Assembly (NCBI GenBank): GCA_951828385.1
Contig: OX639973.1
Span: forward strand, 1,116,001 to 1,180,000
From: an uncultured Poribacteria bacterium
GTDB taxonomy: Bacteria; Poribacteria; WGA-4E; WGA-3G
Reading direction: 5' to 3'
Length of the DNA stretch: 64,000 nt
The notes below the pieces were generated by a model. That model was given only the letters and a program-made list of their open reading frames with translations, made no database searches and had not been told where the DNA came from. Made by a program: the position numbers and the translations under genes. This document shows, piece by piece, positions 1-8,587 of this stretch. Each line of letters opens with the position of its first letter. The stretch's first letter is position 1.

Positions 1-1029
1 GGGTTGAATCATAAGCATAAAATAGCGTTGCTCAGGTCCAGTGGCGTGTGCGAAAACCGCCATCTCCGGCTTCTCACCGACGACCTTGTATTTCATTACA
101 AAGTCCTTGTTGGGAATGGCATCCAGGGGCGAAGTTTCGACGGTTGCCTTTGACGTGTCAATCCGTTCCAGTGCTGCGGCGTGATTAATGATTTCAATGT
201 CCTGTACTGGCACGCCTGCATCAAGGGATACGGATAAACGGATGTCGTGTCCTGTGCGGTAGCCGGGCTTGAGAACAGGGGGTGTGATCCGTGACGCATC
301 TGGCACGCGGTTTGTGTCTGGGGCCCACCCCGTTCCTGATGGGTCCGGACTGAGCGTAACCTCCGTCACGCGTTCCTTTACTTCGCCGACTTTTCCCTCT
401 AATTCCCTCGGTAACAGGGGCTTTTTAGAGATTGGGGTACCCGGAATATATCGGGGACCGACGACCATGGGGAAATGGAATTCATAAGTGCCCATGTCGT
501 AATCCAAGACATCAACGTAGGAGATTTCAATACGAATGTCCTGACGCGGCTGAATGTTGCCGACCGATTGTGTAAAGATATTCGGTCGCTCTTGCTCCAG
601 TAGGCTTGCTGTCTGCCCTTGCTGAATCGCTTGCTCATAGATAGCACGTGCTTGAGCCCGGCGTTTCATGACACCGATAATGTTGCGTTCCCCAATCTTC
701 ATCGTCATCGCGTCTATCGCGGCAGTATGCGGGAGTGGAAAGACATAAACTGCCTCAATATTCTCGGCATAAGGGTTGTGGAAGGTTTGGGTCACGGTGG
801 CACGGGCGATAAAGCCGGCGATGTTCACTTTCACATCGGTATGTTTTAGTGGGCATTCGACGACCTCACCAGCAATTTTGACGCGCAACGCGCCTTGTGT
901 GACCTGTTTTTCAATCGGGTCTACAGGGTGCGAGTCATCCGCAGCGGGGGTGCTGCTGATTACCAGAGACAATAGTAAGATGAAACCGCCCTTGGCTGTA
1001 TGCGTTAGCAGCGAATTGAGTCGTTTCAT
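1..1029 (-). CDS. VIT-domain secreted protein, N-terminal part (cut by window edge)
   Basis: The frame is open from an ATG at 1029 to the first base, giving 343 codons without a stop, so the C-terminus lies outside. A GAGGAG ribosome site precedes the ATG. Residues 1-30 look like a signal peptide. Residues about 45-180 match the VIT (vault/inter-alpha-trypsin) domain: a Q-T-F-x-N-P motif, then VFPLP, then a YEQA segment, then QERPNIFTQSV. In this family a von Willebrand A domain usually follows, and the last visible residues (RYFMLMIQP) are where it would begin to be approached. The role is probably in extracytoplasmic protein-protein contact; the VWA part cannot be seen here. Confidence 0.85.
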   Translation of the reverse strand, partial: MKRLNSLLTHTAKGGFILLLSLVISSTPAADDSHPVDPIEKQVTQGALRVKIAGEVVECPLKHTDVKVNIAGFIARATVTQTFHNPYAENIEAVYVFPLPHTAAIDAMTMKIGERNIIGVMKRRAQARAIYEQAIQQGQTASLLEQERPNIFTQSVGNIQPRQDIRIEISYVDVLDYDMGTYEFHFPMVVGPRYIPGTPISKKPLLPRELEGKVGEVKERVTEVTLSPDPSGTGWAPDTNRVPDASRITPPVLKPGYRTGHDIRLSVSLDAGVPVQDIEIINHAAALERIDTSKATVETSPLDAIPNKDFVMKYKVVGEKPEMAVFAHATGPEQRYFMLMIQP

Positions 1030-1200
1030 GAGATTCTCCTCGTTCAGTCTCGTTGATGATTGGCATCTAAAACGTTGAAGATACCGATGAAGTTTACAGA
1101 CAGACAAAACTTTTCTGAGGCAGAGAGTTCTCTACATTCCGTCCAGGGATGTTACATCAGTTATCTTATTGCGGTGGAGACCTCTTTTTTAGGAATGTTT

Positions 1201-2067
1201 TCACTCTGGCGCCTGAAACAGGGATTCGTCAATTTCTTCAGCATTCAAGATGACCTGTGTCACTCGACTGTCGCTCAGGACTTGACCTTCTACCTTTTGC
1301 ACAATATGATGCGCGACTTTGATACCCTCAACATCGCGATAATCATCCATGAACGTTTCCCTGTCCGCTGTAACGCCTTCCGGGGTTGTTTCACGATGGA
1401 TGAGTTTTACGATAGAGTGTGTTTCTTGGCTCACGAAAAGCTGCAAGATCCGGGTAGTGGGCTGCGGCACGAGGAGAATGTCAGCCGGTTTCCCATCTAC
1501 CTCTCCTGTGCCACCGTATTGAATCGGAATTTCGTTTTCAGAGAGATTCGTCAGCAGCCATAACGGCTCGCGGAAAACTGTATCCTTAAAGGCGTTAGCC
1601 CTTCCGGGCGGGAGCGGCTGAATATTCATCCCTGAGACATCATCAAAGACATAGCCAAATGCTGAAACACCATCAAAGACATAGCCCATTTGGCCGCCTG
1701 GCGAGATTTTGAAATCCTGCCTAAATTTGTCTGGGTACAGGTAGTATGACGTGGTCTCGATTTGCATCTGTCCCCTCGTCGGTGAATTGGCTGTCGCGCG
1801 AGTTTCTATGACAATATTCTTCACCGCTTGCAACTTCTCAAGCCCACCGTGTGCATCAACTGCTGCCGCAAGAATCTCTTTGGCTTTCGCCGTGTCGGCT
1901 TCACTCGCTTTAGGCACTGACTCCGCGGGTGGTGCTGCGGGTGGCTCTATCGCAATGTTGAAAAAGAGACACCCCACGACGCAGCCTAAAAACAGTTGTG
2001 TTACAAGACGTGAAAATAGGAATTTCTTCACGTTGTTGATAGCTAAAGTGTATTTGTTCGCTTTCAT
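1201..2067 (-). CDS. Secreted LolA-like outer-membrane lipoprotein-sorting-type protein
   Basis: 288 aa with an N-terminal hydrophobic segment (residues about 20-40) and then a Pro/Ala-rich linker. The mature part starts with AAAVDAHGGLEKLQAVKNI, a signature often seen at the start of LolA/LolB-fold periplasmic proteins that bind lipid or lipoprotein. The C-terminus carries the matching pattern of beta strands (YRDVEGIKVAHHI). GGAGG precedes the ATG. A small duplicated phrase (GYVFDGVSAF then GYVFDDVSGM, residues about 127-145) looks like a local tandem duplication. The family is diverse, so the ligand is unknown. It is followed 47 bases downstream of its own start region by the unrelated upstream gene, with no clear operon. 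Confidence 0.6.
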   Translation of the reverse strand: MKANKYTLAINNVKKFLFSRLVTQLFLGCVVGCLFFNIAIEPPAAPPAESVPKASEADTAKAKEILAAAVDAHGGLEKLQAVKNIVIETRATANSPTRGQMQIETTSYYLYPDKFRQDFKISPGGQMGYVFDGVSAFGYVFDDVSGMNIQPLPPGRANAFKDTVFREPLWLLTNLSENEIPIQYGGTGEVDGKPADILLVPQPTTRILQLFVSQETHSIVKLIHRETTPEGVTADRETFMDDYRDVEGIKVAHHIVQKVEGQVLSDSRVTQVILNAEEIDESLFQAPE

Positions 2068-2114
2068 GAATGTACCTCCATAAAACGTTAGGGGTTAATA
2101 CCAAATTTGTTGTG

Positions 2115-2756
2115 TTATCTCGTAGACATTATCGCATCTTTAGAATAAGCGTCCGGCAGGCCGAAGGTATGACCCAGCTCATGAAGCAGGACCCTGTTAC
2201 TGTAACCTGTGTGTGGAATCAGAGACCTTTCATCTGAGCCGGGGACTAAGTGGATTTCAGAGGCACTCACGGATAAATAGCTGCTATGTTCTGCCGCCTC
2301 CCCATGGAATACCGCTCGTAAATGCACCTCTTTTTTCGCTGCCACACCTCTCACCGATGCCCAAGGCATGTCAAAGTCATTCAGCCAGGCATCCGTCGCA
2401 CCCCTTGAACTTTGACGGAGGAAAGCAGGTACCTGGTAGACCGTAAACTGAGCCACCAACGTTTGCCCAGCTTCCATTTCGTCCGCCAGGGGCTCTAACC
2501 ACGTCAGTAAACCCCAGGCGAGGGAATTTGCTATTTCCGAGTGGATCGCTGCTACGTTTTCTTTTGACGACTGAGCGGCAGCAAAACCATAGGCGATGTG
2601 CCAGTTGTTATCAAAGACAGACGTGATTAACACACCTCTCTTGGGCATCTCGGACATCTCAGGGTCGATGCTAAAACTCTCCGCCACGGGGACACTGCCG
2701 AGGACAAAGATAACTGCTATCCCGAGGCTGAAGAGCAGCAAGTTGATTTTTCGCAT
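2115..2756 (-). CDS. Short secreted metzincin-type zinc metalloprotease
   Basis: 213 aa with a signal peptide (residues 1-28). Near the C-terminus it has HELGHTFGLPD, the extended HExxHxxGxx(H/D) zinc-binding motif of metzincins, with Asp as the third-ligand position. Eight residues later it has AIMS, which fits the Met-turn that closes the metzincin active site. The protein ends two residues after the Met-turn, which is very short even for matrixin-like enzymes; the specificity loop after the Met-turn is essentially missing. An active peptidase is plausible but the abrupt end could also mean a truncated copy. It lies just downstream of the two pseudocaspase genes on the same strand. Confidence 0.7.
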   Translation of the reverse strand: MRKINLLLFSLGIAVIFVLGSVPVAESFSIDPEMSEMPKRGVLITSVFDNNWHIAYGFAAAQSSKENVAAIHSEIANSLAWGLLTWLEPLADEMEAGQTLVAQFTVYQVPAFLRQSSRGATDAWLNDFDMPWASVRGVAAKKEVHLRAVFHGEAAEHSSYLSVSASEIHLVPGSDERSLIPHTGYSNRVLLHELGHTFGLPDAYSKDAIMSTR

Positions 2757-2820
2757 AGTGTAACCTACCTAATCTTATGGGCATAAAAGACTTTAGCCCT
2801 TTGAAGTTGTGGCTATGTTT

Positions 2821-4503
2821 TCACTGTTGTATCCGCTCCGGCAACTCACCATAAAATTTCGGACGCTGACTCTCGACACCGCTCGTCCGCAGCTGTACCT
2901 TCAGGTCGTTGGGAAGCTCAGATGCCTCCGCATGGAACAGGTCTATTGTCCTTTGGCGGGTCAGTTTAAAAACATCCGCCCACGACATAAAGGGGCTGCG
3001 GTAATCATCGAACTTATAGATAGCATAAACAAGTGCCTGTGTGAACAACCGACCCTCTTCATTTTTTAGGGCAAACTCGCCCTCGGTCGCGGCAGTCAGA
3101 TTCAGAAAACCTTCATGTTGAAAAAATAGGTGTTTGAACATTTCTGCCCGTAACACCCCATTGCTTAGATTCGCGCGGTAACGGCTTGCCAAGAAATCTA
3201 CGGGTTCGGTGACCCGGGGGCCTTGGCTCCCGCTATCTGTGATGAGAATTTTCAGGCGACACCCCAAATTCTGCATCGAATCGGCAATCGCTTTTCTGGC
3301 GATCTTTTCGTTGTCAAGGAGATTGAGATACAGTTCTCCGTTTTCGTCTGCAGTGCCATCGCCAATATAGTAGAGGAGAACGACATCGTCCGGTGCAGGA
3401 CGCACGTCGTGTACCCACTGCTGAATCCGATCAGGGGTGGCTTCGCCTTCAGAGGCGAACAAATGGGTGATGTTGACGGTGCAGTTAGCAGTTTCCGCCA
3501 GATCGTCCAGGAGCCATTCAATCTCGTCCCGTGCTTTCATCACAGAGTCGTCCATATCCAGCAGATTCTCCTCCATACTGACTAAAAGGGCATGAAGCGT
3601 TTGCGTCGCTGTAGCCTCGATGCGTCTTGGCAGTTCGCCGTAGTATATGGGCCGCTGCGTTTGCTGTCCGATCCGTTCAAATTTCCGAGTCAGCCCTTCG
3701 GAAAACCATGCCGAATGGTGTCCTGACATGTTTATTGTCTCGTCCCGGGCTGCCTGAAAAACCTCGTCCCAAGACAAGAAACCGTCCTCATCTCTATCGG
3801 TATGGGGTGTAGAAAGTTCCATAATCAAGGCATAGGTAAACCAGCCGCCATGCAGGATATCCTCGTCCTCGATTTCACTTGTACCGGAACTTGCACCCCC
3901 CGATAACTCGTCTTCACTCGCACTTGTGATATTCAGAAATCCCTCATGTTTAAGGAACAGATGTCCGAGCGCCTCCGGATTGCGGTGCCCAAGAAAAGTG
4001 GAGGCCCTATCCCAAATTACATCGAAACTCACGGTATCAGTGATGAGCATTTTGAGGCGGCATTCTAACCGATCTATCCGTTCAACAATTTGTTGACGGG
4101 GAAAGTTTCCATCCTGAAGCGTGAGATAGAGCTCGCGTGCCGCTGCTTTGTCCATGCCGCCGTTGCCAGAATAGTAAACGAAAACGACATCGTCAGGTGC
4201 AGGGGCCACTGCTGCTAACCAGTTTAGGATATTCTCACGGGTCGCCTGCGCTTGCTTGTCATCGGACGAAGAGCGCAATACATCCAGGGTAAGCGGACAG
4301 TTGTGTTGATTCTCAACATCTCGGAGCAACTCCCCAATATTTTTCATATTGACCAGATTGAGTTTCCGAGTGCGGGGTGCATCATCCATAATCACCAACA
4401 AAGCGTGAACCGTCTGTGCGTCCGCGGCAGCGGTGAAAATCATAATGGAGCTCAACAGCACTATTAAAACCCATAACAGGTATCGTCCTCTAACTGCTTT
4501 CAT
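2821..4503 (-). CDS. Secreted tandem pseudocaspase (two C14-like domains, both catalytically dead)
   Basis: 560 aa from the ATG preceded by GGAG; a signal peptide ends near residue 29. Two caspase/metacaspase-fold (C14) domains lie at about 31-290 and 300-560. Each has the strand-loop that should carry the catalytic His: YYSGNG (residue 114 is Asn) and YYIGDG (Asp). Each also has the strand that should carry DACHSG: TDTVSFD and TDSGSQG, so Cys is replaced by Val and Gly. Both domains therefore lack both catalytic residues. Domain 1 also contains DRDEDGFLSWDE, a perfect EF-hand calcium loop. The neighbour at 4630-6294 is a paralogue with the same two-domain plan. A binding or scaffold role is more likely than proteolysis. 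Confidence 0.75.
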   Translation of the reverse strand: MKAVRGRYLLWVLIVLLSSIMIFTAAADAQTVHALLVIMDDAPRTRKLNLVNMKNIGELLRDVENQHNCPLTLDVLRSSSDDKQAQATRENILNWLAAVAPAPDDVVFVYYSGNGGMDKAAARELYLTLQDGNFPRQQIVERIDRLECRLKMLITDTVSFDVIWDRASTFLGHRNPEALGHLFLKHEGFLNITSASEDELSGGASSGTSEIEDEDILHGGWFTYALIMELSTPHTDRDEDGFLSWDEVFQAARDETINMSGHHSAWFSEGLTRKFERIGQQTQRPIYYGELPRRIEATATQTLHALLVSMEENLLDMDDSVMKARDEIEWLLDDLAETANCTVNITHLFASEGEATPDRIQQWVHDVRPAPDDVVLLYYIGDGTADENGELYLNLLDNEKIARKAIADSMQNLGCRLKILITDSGSQGPRVTEPVDFLASRYRANLSNGVLRAEMFKHLFFQHEGFLNLTAATEGEFALKNEEGRLFTQALVYAIYKFDDYRSPFMSWADVFKLTRQRTIDLFHAEASELPNDLKVQLRTSGVESQRPKFYGELPERIQQ

Positions 4504-4517
4504 CAAAAATCTCCTTT

Positions 4518-4620
4518 TATAGTAAAGTTTAGAATTAATTGGACACTCTGCACCGGCGAGGTTAGGAAACCTCGCCTACCGGGGGATGAAAATGTCTCTT
4601 TATTTTTCGGCTTTACTATA
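4518..4620. repeat. 103-bp MITE-like palindromic element
   Basis: The ends are perfect 10-bp inverted repeats, TATAGTAAAG at 4518-4527 and CTTTACTATA at 4611-4620. Inside is a 9-bp-stem hairpin, GGCGAGGTT / AACCTCGCC with an AGGA loop (4555-4576). It fills the gap between the two pseudocaspase genes. There is no coding capacity, so it would have to be moved by a transposase elsewhere, or act as a transcript-end structure. Confidence 0.65.
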
Positions 4621-4629
4621 GATGTGGCA

Positions 4630-6294
4630 TCAGCGGTTTATCCGTTTTGGGAGTTCGCCGTAGTATTTGGGCCGCTGGCTCCTGATGCCTTCCGCTTTTA
4701 ACTTTTGTTTGATCTCGTGGCCTCCGCCAGGTGCGTTCTCATAGAACAGTGCCATTGTCTTTTGGCGAGTTCGCTGAAACACTTCCTCCCAGGAAATGAA
4801 GAAGTCGAAGTCGAAGTCGAGTTCGTGAAAGTCATAGATTGCCTGGGCGAACGAACGGGTAAACCACCCGCCCTCAAAATCCCCGAAGGCATATTCACCC
4901 TCGGTCGCCGCGGTCAGATTAAGAAACCCTTCGTGTTGAAAAAATAGGTGCGTATACGCATCCTCACGAGATAATGCCTCGTTCTCAGCCACCACGCGAT
5001 AAAGACTCTCAAACACGTCAAGGGGTTCTGTGATAGGGGTTCCGTGGCTCTCAGAGTCGGTGATGAGGATTTTCAGTCGGCACGCCATCGCCTGCATCAG
5101 AGACGCAATCACATCTCGTGGAAAGTGTTCATCATCAAGGAGATTGAGGTGAAGTTGCCGGCTCTCCTCGTTTGCATGCCCATGCCCGCTATAGTAAAGC
5201 AAAACGATGTCGTCACGACCCGGACGCACTTCCGCTAACCATTGCAGGATGTGCTCCGATGTCATCTCTTGCTTGGACGCGAACAGATAGGTTTTTTCAA
5301 AGTTGCAGTGGGTTGTCTCGACGACATCCTCAAGGAGCGCTTCGATCGTTTCCATCGACGCCAAATGGGGTCTGTTCTTATCCAGAATCACGAACAGCGC
5401 GTGGAGGGTTGGTGCGTCTGCGGCGGGTTGGGCTGCTGTGCCGATGCGTATCGGGAGTTGCCCGTAGTATTTGGGATTTTGGCTCCGCTGTCCGATTCGA
5501 GAGAGTTTCCGCTTCACCCCCTCAGAGAAATGCGCTGAAGCGAAACCGAACAGTGTCCTTGTGTTGCTTTGCGCGCCCCGAAAAACCTCCTCCCAAGATA
5601 TAAAATCGTCCCTATTGAAATCGTTAGGCGCGGTTATTTGATCAAGCAAGGCGCGCGTAAACCAGGAGCAGCCGCTCCAACTGCCAGTCGTCCCGCCTGA
5701 GAGTTCTCCTTCGCTCACACTCGTGATATTCAGAAACCCTTCATGCTCAAGGAACAGGTGCCTGTATGCCTCTGTGGTATGGAAATGTGGGTGATAAGAT
5801 ACGAAAAGTGGTGTGTCGAAACTAAAGGTGTCCGTGATGAGCATTTTGAGGCGACACGGCAACACCTCAATGCCCTCCGCGAGCTGCTTTCTAGGAAAGC
5901 CTCCATCTTGCAGCGTGAAAGAGAGTTCCTGTGTCTTATTATCTATCCCACCATCTCCAGAATAGTAGACGAAAACGACATCGTCCGGCGCAGGGCGCAC
6001 GGCTTGTAGCCACCCCAGGATATTCTCACGGGTTACGTGATGTTCGCTGTCGGTGTGTGACGGATGGAAACTGTCCACCGTCAGGTTGCAGCCAAGTTCG
6101 TCCTTAATCTCTTCCAGATGGCTTGTAACCCTTACCAGATTTGTTTCATTGAGCTCCTGCGTTAGAGGTGCATCATTCATCATTATCAACATCGCGTGAA
6201 TCGTTTGGGCACCTGCAGCAGGCGTGAAAACCACAGCAGCGACGAAGATGAGCATTCCTATAGTTAGTGCGTACGGTTCTCTAACAACTTTCAC
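4630..6294 (-). CDS. Secreted tandem pseudocaspase, paralogue of the downstream gene
   Basis: 554 aa with a GTG start after AGGAGGG, and a signal peptide ending near residue 29. The plan is the same as in 2821-4503: two C14-like domains. The His-site segments are YYSGDG (His lost) in domain 1 and YYSGHG (His kept) in domain 2. The Cys-site segments are TDTFSFD and TDSESHG, so Cys is absent in both. Domain 1 has a degenerate EF-hand loop (DFNRDDFISWEE) and domain 2 has acidic repeats at the same place. The gene pair arose by duplication of an already duplicated domain. A retained His without Cys fits gradual loss of activity. The function is unknown, probably extracytoplasmic. Confidence 0.75.
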   Translation of the reverse strand: MKVVREPYALTIGMLIFVAAVVFTPAAGAQTIHAMLIMMNDAPLTQELNETNLVRVTSHLEEIKDELGCNLTVDSFHPSHTDSEHHVTRENILGWLQAVRPAPDDVVFVYYSGDGGIDNKTQELSFTLQDGGFPRKQLAEGIEVLPCRLKMLITDTFSFDTPLFVSYHPHFHTTEAYRHLFLEHEGFLNITSVSEGELSGGTTGSWSGCSWFTRALLDQITAPNDFNRDDFISWEEVFRGAQSNTRTLFGFASAHFSEGVKRKLSRIGQRSQNPKYYGQLPIRIGTAAQPAADAPTLHALFVILDKNRPHLASMETIEALLEDVVETTHCNFEKTYLFASKQEMTSEHILQWLAEVRPGRDDIVLLYYSGHGHANEESRQLHLNLLDDEHFPRDVIASLMQAMACRLKILITDSESHGTPITEPLDVFESLYRVVAENEALSREDAYTHLFFQHEGFLNLTAATEGEYAFGDFEGGWFTRSFAQAIYDFHELDFDFDFFISWEEVFQRTRQKTMALFYENAPGGGHEIKQKLKAEGIRSQRPKYYGELPKRINR

Positions 6295-6401
6295 AATAAT
6301 CCCTCCTGTTCTGTTGTTGGTGGCGGTATTTTCTCAGAGTTCTGTGGGGTGAGCAACCTTATCTAACAGGTTATGTTCAAAATTGCACGATATGTGTCAA
6401 T

Positions 6402-6521
6402 TTAGTCCCGTAGGTGTTTTTGCTTGGGTATTTCCCATAGGTTGATATGTATATTGATAGCGGCAGCGTTTAGAGGGTTATTCCGGATTTCCAGCTCTTC
6501 TAAGTGCGTTAGCGCGGTGAG
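6402..6521 (-). pseudogene. Out-of-frame leucine-rich-repeat cap remnant
   Basis: A 39-codon stretch in a different frame from the overlapping end of the LRR/FGE-like gene reads LTALTHLEELEIRNNPLN, then AAAINIHIN, and stops. This closely matches the LRR C-terminal cap inside that same gene (LTALTDLEVLGLQNNPLN then PAAINTHIP). It has no start of its own. The simplest reading is that a second LRR gene once lay here and that the FGE-like domain end was joined to it out of frame. Confidence 0.6.
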
Positions 6522-8479
6522 CCAGGTGATACAGACCTCACACAACGAAAACCGACGCGGCCATTCATGTGCGTTGGCGAAGCGTAGTTGCGAGCGGCGA
6601 CCCGCAGGAGATTCGTATTAAAGCTCCAGGAACCGCCACGCAACACGCGTTCAGGCTTAACATTTCTATAGTTCTCTAATATCCACTCGTTTGTATAGTT
6701 CTCTAATATCCACTGAAGACTCTGCGCACCCGCCAGCGGATTGCGTGCTATATCTTCTGGAGGAACCGTAACATAGAAATTACTATTGTATGCATCCAGA
6801 CACCATTCCGAGACGTTACCCCCTATATCGTGTAAACCGTAGGCGTTCGCTGGATACAGACCCACGGGAATCGGACCGAGTTTTGTATGGTAGTGAGCAT
6901 CCCACCGGGTAATCGTATTCCCATGGGGATACTTCTGACCCACCAACCCCCCACGCGCAGCGTATTCCCACTCCGCCTCCGTAGGGAGACGCTTCCCCGT
7001 CCACTTCGCATACGCCATCGCGGCGTACCAACTTACGCCAACGACAGGATAGTTGGCTTTGCCCCGTGGGTAATTATTCCCATTCCAACCGATGAGGTAA
7101 TTTTGATGGTGATACGCGTCCGGGATCCTACCCTTCTGCCATTCTGGGTTGGCATCCACAAACTGCTTATATTGTGCATTCGTCACCTCATAGGTGTCGA
7201 TATAAAACGCATCCACGTAGACGGTATGGACGGGCTTCTCAGTGAAAATGCCATCAGTGCTTCCCATCTCGAACTCGCCGGCAGGGATCAGCACCATGCC
7301 TTCGGGGGGTGGCGTTACGCCGGGGGATACCGGTAAGTCGGGGGGTGGCGTTGCTACGGGGGATGTCGGTAAGCCGAAGTCTGTAAATCGAACTTCCGTG
7401 CCATTTGCCTCTATTGTGGGGATATGTGTATTGATAGCGGCAGGGTTTAGCGGGTTATTCTGGAGTCCCAATACCTCCAAGTCCGTTAACGCGGTGAGCG
7501 ATGAAATATCAAAAATGGTGTTATCGAAGAGGTTCAAGTGGACCAATTGGGTTAGCGCAGCGAGGGGCGACACATCTATGAGCACGCCATTGCCGTTAAG
7601 AGCTAGCGATTTCAGTTGTGTTAGCGCAGCGAGCGGGGAAACATCCAGAATGCGATTATTGCTGCCGAAGAGGCTACTCGTTCCAATATCCAATTGTATC
7701 AGTTGGGTTAGCACAGCGAGCGGGGAAACATCTGAGAGGTCGTTGCTATGAAGAGATAACTCTTTTAGGTTCATCAAACGGGTGAGGTGTGAAACATTTG
7801 AGATGTGGTTCTCACTAAGATCCAGCGTTGTCAGTTGTGTCAACGCTGAAAGTGGCGATACGTCTGAAATTCTGTTGGTTGCAAGCGACAGGTCTTTCAA
7901 ATTCGTTAAGCCGGCGAGGGATGAAACATCTGAAATACCGTTCACGCTCAAATCCAGTTTTGACAGGTTTGTCAACTCCGAAAGTAGCGATACATCAAGG
8001 AGGCTGCCATTGACGAGATTTAGTTCTGTCAGTTTTTTCAAATTCGAGAGCGGTGCTGCATCTACAATGCGGATGTCCTTGAGTCCTAACTTTGTCAGTT
8101 TCTTCAAGTTTGCCAGGGGTGTCACATCGACAAGGGGGAATATCGGATTATGAAGGGATGGTAGAGGACCATCATAAAGGACAGGGGGCTTATCTATCTC
8201 CTCTATTGTGAGGTGTTTGCCGACCAGGAACAGCTCTGACAGGTTTGTGGCGTGTTCGAGTCCTGTGAGTGTGCGGATGTCCTCTATGTTTAGTTTCGTC
8301 AGGCTTTGCATCTCTGATTTCGTGAGGGCAGCTGCCTCCGATTTTTTGTTGAGGGTCTTGTTAATTGCCGCGCGGAGATTCGCATCTGGGATGTGGACGA
8401 CCTCGGTGGCAGCGGGTCTTATGAGAAATATTGCGCAGAGCGCGGTGGTTAAGCTGATGATAAACGTTTTTCGGACCAT
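6509..8479 (-). CDS. Secreted fusion: leucine-rich repeats plus FGE-like (SUMF1/EgtB/PvdO) domain
   Basis: 656 aa with a GAGGAG site before the ATG. Residues 1-25 are a signal peptide. Residues about 60-360 hold roughly a dozen bacterial LRRs of the internalin type (LTQLTTLDLSENHISNVS and relatives). After a Pro-rich linker, residues about 390-652 form an FGE-sulfatase fold: [52 protein letters not shown] and GFRCV. True formylglycine-generating enzymes carry a Cys pair just after GGS(Y/W); it is absent here, so oxidation of sulfatase Cys is unlikely and a binding or other nonheme role is more likely. A 27-base tandem duplication repeats WILENY near residue 605. Confidence 0.8.
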   Translation of the reverse strand: MVRKTFIISLTTALCAIFLIRPAATEVVHIPDANLRAAINKTLNKKSEAAALTKSEMQSLTKLNIEDIRTLTGLEHATNLSELFLVGKHLTIEEIDKPPVLYDGPLPSLHNPIFPLVDVTPLANLKKLTKLGLKDIRIVDAAPLSNLKKLTELNLVNGSLLDVSLLSELTNLSKLDLSVNGISDVSSLAGLTNLKDLSLATNRISDVSPLSALTQLTTLDLSENHISNVSHLTRLMNLKELSLHSNDLSDVSPLAVLTQLIQLDIGTSSLFGSNNRILDVSPLAALTQLKSLALNGNGVLIDVSPLAALTQLVHLNLFDNTIFDISSLTALTDLEVLGLQNNPLNPAAINTHIPTIEANGTEVRFTDFGLPTSPVATPPPDLPVSPGVTPPPEGMVLIPAGEFEMGSTDGIFTEKPVHTVYVDAFYIDTYEVTNAQYKQFVDANPEWQKGRIPDAYHHQNYLIGWNGNNYPRGKANYPVVGVSWYAAMAYAKWTGKRLPTEAEWEYAARGGLVGQKYPHGNTITRWDAHYHTKLGPIPVGLYPANAYGLHDIGGNVSEWCLDAYNSNFYVTVPPEDIARNPLAGAQSLQWILENYTNEWILENYRNVKPERVLRGGSWSFNTNLLRVAARNYASPTHMNGRVGFRCVRSVSPGSPR

Positions 8480-8503
8480 TTCGTTCTCCTCTATCCGAAT
8501 CTA

Positions 8504-8587
8504 AATCTAACAGGTTATGTTCAAAATTGCACCATAGTTGTCAATTTAAGAAAAAACCGTAGCGTCCCGTAGGTTGGGTTGAACGGA
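8504..8587. repeat. Interspersed repeat with copies at 6361-6412 and 27965-28013
   Basis: The first part (ATCTAACAGG followed by TTATGTTCAAAATTGCAC) recurs at 6361-6388. The second part, from TGTCAATTTA to GGGTTGAACGGA (8539-8587), recurs almost base for base at 27965-28013. The 6361 copy lacks an internal block of about 15 bases. A further half copy (GGTTATGTTCAAAATTGC) is near 8813. All copies are intergenic and beside secreted-protein or small-protein genes. Confidence 0.65.

Noticed and set aside
6509-8479. True formylglycine-generating (sulfatase-activating) enzyme
   Set aside because: The Cys pair after the GGS(Y/W) motif is missing, and no sulfatase gene is nearby.
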